A stretch of DNA of 5,311 nucleotides from JBFHES01 sp041584015 (lineage in GTDB: Bacteria > Bacteroidota > Bacteroidia > Bacteroidales > M50B96): NCBI GenBank assembly GCA_041584015.1, contig JBFHES010000293.1, positions 1 to 5,311 of the forward strand, written 5' to 3'. Within the stretch, counting starts at the first letter, position 1. Each line of letters begins with the position of its first letter. The notes under the pieces were generated by a model. It searched no databases and had not been told where the DNA came from. It saw only the letters and a program-made list of their open reading frames with translations. Shown here in pieces: positions 1-5,311 of this stretch. The position numbers and the translations under genes were made by a program.

Positions 1-243
1 ACTTCAATTTAATCTTTAAAATTGATTAGCGAAGGAATGCATGCTGAGTAAGCAATTGATCATTTCTATATGCTAAAGCATTACGAATTGAAGAAGTCTT
101 AATTCTTTACAGGATAGTATGTTGCTTGAAGGTTGAAAAAAAGAGTAAGAAAAAGTAAAAAAACTTTTCAATAAACCTAGCTGTCAGCAACTAATCATTA
201 ATGCACAAAGTGATTTTAAAACCGATTAATTAAGATTTTTAAA
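1..243. other. AT-rich intergenic region upstream of the large surface-protein gene
   Basis: No coding sequence is supported here. All three forward frames hit a stop within the first 30 bases (TAA at 10-12, TAA at 17-19, TAG at 27-29), so no upstream gene visibly runs in from the left on the + strand. The ATG starts that exist (for example at 38 and 119) give peptides of only a few codons. No tRNA- or rRNA-like segment was recognised. I searched for the Bacteroidota promoter pattern (TTG near -33, TAnnTTTG near -7) and found no convincing match; the string TTTG does not occur on the + strand here. No terminator with a T-tract was found either. Confidence 0.75.
131..168 (+). promoter_or_regulatory. 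A-tract-rich segment, possible promoter-upstream or curved DNA
   Basis: Three runs of A (136-142, 150-154 and 157-163) have centres about 13 and 8 bases apart, roughly one helical turn on average, and are followed by TTTT at 165-168. Such runs can bend DNA or act like UP elements upstream of a promoter. It lies 76-113 bases before the start codon, a plausible distance. This is inference only: A-runs are common by chance in AT-rich DNA, and no -7/-33 pair could be placed beside it. Confidence 0.2.
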
Positions 244-309
244 ATGAGTAGATTTAGTAAACTACTAATAGTATTTGTAATTTTATTGCATGCCTATAGC
301 TTAAATGCG
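244..309 (+). other. Signal peptide (residues 1-22)
   Basis: The N-terminus has a short basic region (R3, K6), a hydrophobic core of about nine residues (L7-L15) and a cleavage region ending L20-N21-A22, followed by Q23. Small residue at -1 and Gln at +1 is a very common signal peptidase I context in Bacteroidota exported proteins. No lipobox cysteine is present, so a lipoprotein is unlikely. Cleavage after A22 is my prediction from this pattern. Confidence 0.88.
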
Positions 310-3300
310 CAAACCAATGTTTCAGGTTTTGTTAATGGAACCTGGACCGCGCAAAACTCACCTTACCTTGTGAACGGACATCTCTGGATTCAGGATAGTG
401 ACAGCCTGATTATTCAACCCGGGGTAACAGTCCAATTTCAGGGGAATTATAAACTGAAAGTTTCGGGATACCTGAAAGCGCTTGGAAATGTAAACGACAG
501 CATTGTGTTTACAGCCGTTCAGGATTCGGTTTGGGGAGGAATCTTCATTGATAATGGTACAGATCAGTCAGAATATGGAAGTTTTACTTATACCATATTA
601 GACTCTATTGTGTCACCTGATTTTGGGGCAATGAATGACAATGACTCAACTATTCTGGAATATTGTCATTTAGAACGAACCTACAAAAACCATCAGTCTT
701 CGGATTGGGCAACACAGTACCGTCCTTCGGGGGGAGCATTTTATGTTAAGGAGTTTGATAAGGTACGGATCAGTCACTGTTCCTTTACTGCCAATTCCGG
801 ATTATACGGTGGTGCAGTATTTTGCGAGGATGCAAATCTCGTACTGTATAATTGCCGATTTTATGAGAATGGTTCAGATACATCTTTGAACATCAATAAT
901 GGAGGTGCGCTTGGAGTGCGTGATGGTCGTCTGGAAGTTTATAATTGTACATTTAGCGATAATAAGGCAGTTTATGGTGGTGCAGTTTTAGTCTGGGACT
1001 CTTATGTTCGAATTGATAGTAGTGAGTTCTTGAATAATAAGGCAATTGGAGGCCCTGCCGGAGCAATTTATTTGCGTTCATGTAGTTATTCGCGGATAGA
1101 GAATACCTTGTTTGAAGGCAACACGGCACATGCTACTGCTACTTCGTATAATAGTACTGATGGGGGTGCCATTTACGCAACGGGTTATGCCGGATATATC
1201 CTGAATTGTAAGTTTTTAAAGAATAGTACAGATAGGGATGGTGGCGCTATTTCAATTACCTATTCACCATCTAATTGGGGAACTACTAAGCTAATCAATA
1301 GTTTGTTCGCCAATAATTTTGCCGCTGATGATGGTGGGGCTGTAAATCATTCATACAAAGTAGACCTGAAATATTTGGCTAATACTTTTGCATACAATAA
1401 GGCTTATGGCTCGGGAGGTGGTGTTTATTGCGATAGGAGCGATATTTCGCTAAACGATTGTATATTATGGGGTAACACCGCAGGGGACAGTATCAGTAAC
1501 CAGGTTTATTATTATAGGAATTGGACAAATTATGGCTGGAGTAGTGAGTCAAGTACTACTATGAGATTTAGAAATGTACTCATCCAAGATTATGACTTTA
1601 GTCAATCCGGACCTACCGCAACCCATTCTTATTTTGAATCAAAATATTGGGAGTACACTAATGTAATAAAAAAGGATCCGGGGTTTATTAATCCAACAAC
1701 TACCTCAGGGGACAGTGCAGTAACTGTCGATGGCCTGGAACCAAACTATGATGTGATTCGTTTTTCTCCGGCAATAGAAGGAAGCGAACCAACATCATAT
1801 TACGATGTGAGTTTCCCTGCAGAGGATATTAATGGAAATCCGCGTCTAACTGCATGTAATTATGATATTGGTTGTTATGAACATCCGGATACCTATGGTG
1901 GAACTATTGATGTGGATTCAACTTGGTCCGGACAAGTGATTGTGGATTGTCGGGTTACTGTAGATGCCGGGGCAACATTAACTATTGAACCAGGAACAGA
2001 GGTGATTTTTGGCAGGAAAGGTAGCCTTAGGGTGGTCGGAGAATTGGTTGCCGAAGGAACCGTTACAGATTCTATTTATTTTATAGGTGCAGATACGATT
2101 AATGGCTGGCGCGATATTTCTTTTTACAACGGATATGTTAATGGTCAGCTTTCTCCTGGGTCAACAGTTATTAGATATTGTCATTTTGAGAATCAAAAAG
2201 ATTACATACCAAGTTCTAATTCAACAGGCTTTTATCGGGAAGGAGCATTAAGGATTGGCACCAAAGACGATATCGAAATAGAGCATTGCACATTTAAAAA
2301 TGTATATTCCTATCAGGGAGCAATAAATATTTCCTATACCAGTCTTAGCATTAGCAATAATAAATTTATCGGATGTAAAGGGTTTTACGGTGCATGCATC
2401 TATGCTGAAAGTTCAACACTTGAACTACATCATAATATTTTTACCGAAAACGTTGCTCGATATCAAGGTGGTGGATTGTATGCATTGGATAGTGATGTTT
2501 CTGTTCATCATAACATTTTTACCAAAGCTTATAGATCAGACGGAGGTTCATATTATGGTGGTGGCCTTTATATTAAACAGAGTACCGGCGAGGCTTATAA
2601 CAATGAATTTACTTTCAATAAAAACGGAAGTATAGGTGGCGCAATTTACCTTAATCAATCTCCTTTCGAAATTAGAAACAATCTGTTTGCCAATAACGAA
2701 GCAGCCAGTGGTGCCTGTATTGCAATTTCTACCTTTGATGAAATAATGATTGTTGGAAATACCTTTGCTAACAATAAGGCTAATACCTATTCCGGTGCGG
2801 TTTATTCTTCCATTTACTCTGTCTGGTCAGGCGAGACCGATAATATTACCTTGAGCCATAATGTGTTCTCAGGAAATGAATCAAGGCCTCCTGTTAATGA
2901 GTATGTAATGGCGCAATATGGTAACACCAGCGATATTTACTTCAAACAAGGTATCAACCTAATTTTTAGCAATAATCTTTTTGAAGATACCACCAATGTC
3001 AGGAATATTGACCTTACGGGTTCAATTATTGGTGCTGCAGATTTTATTAATCCAAGCGATAGCGCAGGTTGCTATGAGCTAACTTCAAACGGGCAAGCCA
3101 TTAATTATCGTTTAATGGGAAGTTCAGATGCTATTGATGCTGGAGTTTCTGATACTACAGGAATGGGCATTGGGGCTTATGATTTAGATGGTGAGCTCCG
3201 GATTGTTAACGACACCATAGATCTTGGCTGTTATGAGTTCAGTTGTTACGATCAATACGCTCCGGTAGCAGTTTCAATGGACACGATTTTGTATCTGGAT

Positions 3301-5311
3301 ATTAATGGAGCTGCAACATTGTTAGCCAGTGACATGGATACCGGATCGACGGATGATTGTGGTATTACTAATGAAACGCTTTCGTTGATTGGTGATCAGA
3401 GTCAGCAAAATGTTAATCAGCTAAGCCTGAATGCTAACCATATTGGAACTCACTCGCTTGTATTTACCGTTTACGATTCAAATGGTAATTCTGATAATCA
3501 AACCAAGTCCCTTACAGTTCTTGATACAATTGCCCCTGATGTTACTTGCATGGATCAAGATTTTGAACTTAATGCAAATGGTGAATTTGTATTGGATGCA
3601 AGCATGTTAATCGCCAACGATTTTGACAATTGCGGCATTGTATCACGCAAGATATCAGTTCAGGGCGATTTAAGTTTACAAGACGTAGATAGTATCACTT
3701 TCGACTGTAACAACACGGGACCTTATGTTGTTGAACTTGAACTTGAAGATGCCTCAGGAAATACATCCGGTTGTACTGCCAACATTACTGTATCAGATAA
3801 GAAGAATCCATTGGCCGATTTCGCTGGTTCTGTTTTTTATGTTGATGCTGCTGGTCAGTTAACACTAACTGCTACAGAAGTAGGTGCCGCATCAAGCGAT
3901 AATTGTACAATCACTTCATACCAATTGTCAATTGTAGGCGATAACGATATGCAACATCAAAGTAGTTTAATGTTTGATTGCACGAAACTGGGTTCCTATT
4001 CAATTATGCTTTATGTAGAAGATGCAAGCGGAAATCGCGATTCGCTTAGCAGCAATATTACTGTTTCAGACACTATCACACCAGTAGCAGTTTGTAGCAA
4101 TCAAACTGTTTATCTCGATGCCAGTGGAACTGCATCTGTAAGTGTTGCTGAAATTAACAATGGCACCTCAGATAATTGCGAGCTACAAAGTATCGACATC
4201 TCCTTAGAGGGTGATGCGAACCAACAAAATAGCGCTACCATCAACTTCGACTGTACTCATATCGGAACACAGAATGTTGTGTTGTCAGCCACTGATAATT
4301 CTTCTAACACAGATTATTGTCAGGCTACAGTAGCGGTGCTTGACACCATAAGTCCGGCAACACTTGGTCATAATCTTACCGTTTATCTGGATGCCAACGG
4401 AACTGTTTCTGTACAGGCTTCAGATGTTGAAAATGGATCGACAGATAATTGTGGAATCACAAGCACCGGAATCAGATTAGCATCAAATGCTAACGCACAA
4501 TTTTCAACCCAGCTTAGTTTCGATTGCAGTCAGCTTGGAGCTAATTCAATTGTTTACAGAGCATCTGATGCAAGTGGGAATACACACAGAGTAGCTTATG
4601 CCATAACTGTTCTCGATACCATTAGCCCAACAATGTCGAAGCAAGATATTAATGTCTATCTCGATGCTACAGGCCAGGCAACTATACAGGCGAGCGATGT
4701 TGATAATGGTAGCTCAGATAATTGTGGAATCACATCTTACTCATTGAGTAAAACAACTTTCAATTGCTCTAATATTGGAGCTAACCAAGTTGCCCTTTCT
4801 GCAGTAGATGTCAGCGGAAACGAAAGCATAATTCAAGCAAAAGTTACCGTTTTCGACACCATTTCTCCAGTACTGGTTTCACAGGATGTAAGCATTTACC
4901 TTGATGCCACTGGAGCTGCGACTATCACGGTGGGCGATATAGACAATGGTAGCAGCGATAATTGTAACCTGTCCGTTTTAACAATTTCACAGTCGATTTT
5001 TGATTGCAGCATGGTAGGTGCCAATAATGTTACTTTATATGGCGAAGATGATTATGGAAACAACACCAGCAAAGTAGCAGTGGTTACTGTATTGGATACC
5101 ATTAGTCCAACTGTTGTGGCGGAAAACCAAACCCTTTATTTAGATGCCAACGGAGCGGCCACATTGCAACTAAGCGATGTTGAAAACGGATCGAGCGATA
5201 ACTGCGCAATAGCAAGCTCGAAGTTAAGTGTTGTAGGCGATGCCAGCCGACAAAACATGAGTGAGCTGCTTTTCATATGCGATGATTTGGGAGGCAATAC
5301 GATTACATATA
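244..5311 (+). CDS. Large modular surface protein: two Pmp-like beta-helix heads plus Ig/HYR-like repeat stalk (3' end outside window)
   Basis: This open frame of 1689 complete codons has no stop before the window edge, so the C-terminus is missing. ATG 244 is chosen because it is the first in-frame start after the in-frame TAA at 217-219 and is followed directly by a signal peptide. There is no Shine-Dalgarno sequence; the leader is A/T-rich, as is usual in Bacteroidota. Order of parts: signal peptide 1-22; leader strands and beta-helix about 25-475 with GGA/FxxN repeats; choice-of-anchor-Q-like segment 478-546; a second leader plus helix about 551-929; a second Q-like segment 932-999; Ig/HYR-like repeats from 1007 onward. 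The protein is expected to be exported and surface-attached or secreted, probably for adhesion or binding. Right-handed beta-helices can also be polysaccharide lyases, but I see no catalytic motif. A type IX secretion C-terminal domain would be expected downstream; it cannot be seen here. The function is inferred from architecture; the domain layout is read directly. Confidence 0.93.
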   Translation, partial: MSRFSKLLIVFVILLHAYSLNAQTNVSGFVNGTWTAQNSPYLVNGHLWIQDSDSLIIQPGVTVQFQGNYKLKVSGYLKALGNVNDSIVFTAVQDSVWGGIFIDNGTDQSEYGSFTYTILDSIVSPDFGAMNDNDSTILEYCHLERTYKNHQSSDWATQYRPSGGAFYVKEFDKVRISHCSFTANSGLYGGAVFCEDANLVLYNCRFYENGSDTSLNINNGGALGVRDGRLEVYNCTFSDNKAVYGGAVLVWDSYVRIDSSEFLNNKAIGGPAGAIYLRSCSYSRIENTLFEGNTAHATATSYNSTDGGAIYATGYAGYILNCKFLKNSTDRDGGAISITYSPSNWGTTKLINSLFANNFAADDGGAVNHSYKVDLKYLANTFAYNKAYGSGGGVYCDRSDISLNDCILWGNTAGDSISNQVYYYRNWTNYGWSSESSTTMRFRNVLIQDYDFSQSGPTATHSYFESKYWEYTNVIKKDPGFINPTTTSGDSAVTVDGLEPNYDVIRFSPAIEGSEPTSYYDVSFPAEDINGNPRLTACNYDIGCYEHPDTYGGTIDVDSTWSGQVIVDCRVTVDAGATLTIEPGTEVIFGRKGSLRVVGELVAEGTVTDSIYFIGADTINGWRDISFYNGYVNGQLSPGSTVIRYCHFENQKDYIPSSNSTGFYREGALRIGTKDDIEIEHCTFKNVYSYQGAINISYTSLSISNNKFIGCKGFYGACIYAESSTLELHHNIFTENVARYQGGGLYALDSDVSVHHNIFTKAYRSDGGSYYGGGLYIKQSTGEAYNNEFTFNKNGSIGGAIYLNQSPFEIRNNLFANNEAASGACIAISTFDEIMIVGNTFANNKANTYSGAVYSSIYSVWSGETDNITLSHNVFSGNESRPPVNEYVMAQYGNTSDIYFKQGINLIFSNNLFEDTTNVRNIDLTGSIIGAADFINPSDSAGCYELTSNGQAINYRLMGSSDAIDAGVSDTTGMGIGAYDLDGELRIVNDTIDLGCYEFSCYDQYAPVAVSMDTILYLDINGAATLLASDMDTGSTDDCGITNETLSLIGDQSQQNVNQLSLNANHIGTHSLVFTVYDSNGNSDNQTKSLTVLDTIAPDVTCMDQDFELNANGEFVLDASMLIANDFDNCGIVSRKISVQGDLSLQDVDSITFDCNNTGPYVVELELEDASGNTSGCTANITVSDKKNPLADFAGSVFYVDAAGQLTLTATEVGAASSDNCTITSYQLSIVGDNDMQHQSSLMFDCTKLGSYSIMLYVEDASGNRDSLSSNITVSDTITPVAVCSNQTVYLDASGTASVSVAEINNGTSDNCELQSIDISLEGDANQQNSATINFDCTHIGTQNVVLSATDNSSNTDYCQATVAVLDTISPATLGHNLTVYLDANGTVSVQASDVENGSTDNCGITSTGIRLASNANAQFSTQLSFDCSQLGANSIVYRASDASGNTHRVAYAITVLDTISPTMSKQDINVYLDATGQATIQASDVDNGSSDNCGITSYSLSKTTFNCSNIGANQVALSAVDVSGNESIIQAKVTVFDTISPVLVSQDVSIYLDATGAATITVGDIDNGSSDNCNLSVLTISQSIFDCSMVGANNVTLYGEDDYGNNTSKVAVVTVLDTISPTVVAENQTLYLDANGAATLQLSDVENGSSDNCAIASSKLSVVGDASRQNMSELLFICDDLGGNTITY
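316..1668 (+). other. Module A: leader strands and right-handed beta-helix with Pmp-like repeats (residues about 25-475)
   Basis: A leader of beta strands (IIQPGVTVQF, then a GYLKALG turn and DSIVFTA) opens the domain. The rungs then carry the two hallmarks of chlamydial polymorphic-membrane-protein repeats. GGA-type motifs start at residues 163, 189, 220, 245, 307, 333 and 364, with variants GPAGA (269-274) and GGG (391-393). FxxN motifs lie at F181, F206, F237, F262, F290, F324, F355 and F382, with LWGN at 408-411. Rungs are 25-34 residues apart, consistent with irregular helix coils. Such helices form elongated surfaces for binding. The stretch after residue 411, rich in Tyr, Asn and Ser, has no clear rungs and may be a capping or loop region. 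Confidence 0.85.
1675..1881 (+). other. Choice-of-anchor-Q-like segment, copy 1 (residues 478-546)
   Basis: The order DPGF (478-481), then SPAI (508-511), then D-I-N-G-N-P-R (528-534), then D-I-G-C-Y-E (541-546) matches the usual pattern DP.F...SPAIDaG...D..G..R...DIGAYE. That pattern follows beta-helices in many bacterial surface proteins and often precedes a sorting signal. Here it is internal and is followed at once by a second beta-helix module, so it is not acting as the terminal anchor. Differences from the common pattern are SPAIEG instead of SPAIDAG and Cys instead of Ala in the last motif. A second cysteine (C538) lies six residues before C544. Confidence 0.72.
1894..3030 (+). other. 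Module B: second leader and Pmp-like beta-helix (residues about 551-929)
   Basis: The leader repeats that of module A: LTIEPGTEVIF aligns with LIIQPGVTVQF, VVGELVAEG with VSGYLKALG, DSIYFIGA with DSIVFTA, and NGWRDISFYNG with WGGIFIDNG. The helix follows with GA/GG turns near residues 667, 692, 716, 742, 772, 798, 823 and 851. FxxN-type rungs or relaxed versions lie at F684, F708, F733, F759, F789, F815, F841, F875 and F913. Many turns are relaxed (REGA, YQGA, YGAC, SGAC, GGGL), so the GGA signature is weaker than in module A. It is a diverged duplicate of module A within the same protein. Confidence 0.82.
3037..3240 (+). other. Choice-of-anchor-Q-like segment, copy 2 (residues 932-999)
   Basis: ADFIN (932-936) takes the place of DPGFIN in copy 1. 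YRLMGSSDAIDAG (955-967) is close to the typical yrL..gSPAIDAG, and D-G-E-L-R (982-986) and D-L-G-C-Y-E-F (993-999) complete the pattern. An extra IGAYD (976-980) precedes the final motif, giving two versions of the closing element in a row. The segment ends at the junction with the Ig-like repeat array; C996 is followed by C1001 in the linker. Confidence 0.72.
3262..5311 (+). repeat. Tandem array of Ig/HYR-like repeats, seven complete and an eighth cut by the window edge
   Basis: Taking the Pro of the linker as the start, units begin at nucleotides 3262, 3535, 3808, 4081, 4354, 4627, 4867 and 5107. Units 1-5 are 91 residues each, units 6 and 7 are 80, and unit 8 is open at the edge. Consensus order: linker DTISP, YLDAxG, D(V/I)xNGS(S/T)DNC, a strand ending FDC, (L/I)GxxxV, DASGN, then TV before the next linker. 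The layout resembles HYR and other bacterial Ig-like beta-sandwich repeats and probably forms a stiff extended stalk. DNC and FDC cysteines (for example 1130/1155, 1221/1246, 1403/1428) probably form a disulfide within each unit. Units 2 and 4 carry a further pair (1102/1177 and 1284/1359). The exact family is not certain. Confidence 0.87.
4627..5106 (+). repeat. Two shortened Ig-like units (units 6 and 7, 80 residues each)
   Basis: In units 2-5 and 8 the DNC and FDC cysteines are 25 residues apart. In unit 6 (C1494/C1508; FNC instead of FDC) and unit 7 (C1574/C1588) they are 14 apart. The missing 11 residues correspond to the segment seen as GDANQQNSATI in unit 4. All other landmarks (linker, YLDATG, DNGSSDNC, GAN, GN) stay in place, so the difference is one clean in-frame 33-base indel. 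Unit 8 has the longer form again. Confidence 0.85.

Noticed and set aside
70..81. Small inverted repeat ATGC-TAAA-GCAT as a terminator or regulatory hairpin
   Set aside because: The stem is only four base pairs (five with a strained loop), AT-containing, does not extend outward and has no T-tract after it.
15..228. Imperfect direct repeat TTTAAAA..GATTA at 15-28 and 215-228, exactly 200 bases apart
   Set aside because: Twelve of 14 bases match, but both are low-complexity AT-rich DNA with no further similarity around them; chance is the simplest explanation.
316..1668. Pectate lyase or other polysaccharide lyase activity for the beta-helix
   Set aside because: The fold class fits, but the rungs are of the GGA/FxxN Pmp type and I could not identify a conserved catalytic or calcium-binding cluster.
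2390..2635. An 81-codon ATG-started frame on the + strand inside module B
   Set aside because: It lies in another frame entirely within the large gene, whose frame here encodes clear beta-helix rungs. The 81-residue product shows no recognisable domain, so it is a chance overlap.
3262..5311. Regularly spaced repeats as a possible CRISPR or DNA-level satellite
   Set aside because: The period (273 or 240 bases) is a multiple of three, the DNA copies have diverged, and conservation follows protein motifs, so these are protein domain repeats.

Overview
The window holds one very large, incomplete gene on the + strand (start codon at 244, still open at 5311: 1689 full codons visible) behind 243 bases of AT-rich non-coding DNA. 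I read the frame codon by codon and found no stop and no frameshift. Nothing supports an RNA gene, mobile element, CRISPR array or second gene.

The protein looks like a secreted or cell-surface modular protein of a Bacteroidota bacterium. The grounds are AT-rich DNA, no Shine-Dalgarno sequence, a signal peptide ending in the typical '...NAQ' cleavage context, and a known kind of architecture for that phylum: Pmp-like beta-helix, choice-of-anchor-Q-like segment, then a long array of Ig/HYR-like repeats. Genus and species cannot be read from this.

Layout: signal peptide (residues 1-22); module A, a leader of beta strands followed by a right-handed beta-helix with GGA and FxxN repeats (about 25-475) and closed by a DPxF...SPAI...IGCYE segment (478-546); module B, a second copy of the same three-part unit (about 551-999); then a tandem array of Ig-like repeats from residue 1007 to the window edge. 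Seven array units are complete (five of 91 residues, two of 80) and an eighth is cut by the edge. The C-terminus lies outside the window, so the anchoring or secretion signal (a type IX secretion C-terminal domain would be expected) cannot be checked.

The likely picture is two beta-helical binding or adhesive heads held away from the cell by a stalk of disulfide-containing Ig-like domains. This function is inferred from architecture; no catalytic motif was recognised and no ligand can be named. I see no sign of a new multi-gene system. The points worth a second look are the internal duplication of the head, the exact 91/80-residue stalk periodicity with an 11-residue indel between two conserved cysteines, the Cys-to-Asn switch in the helix ladders, and candidate O-glycosylation sites in the stalk linkers.
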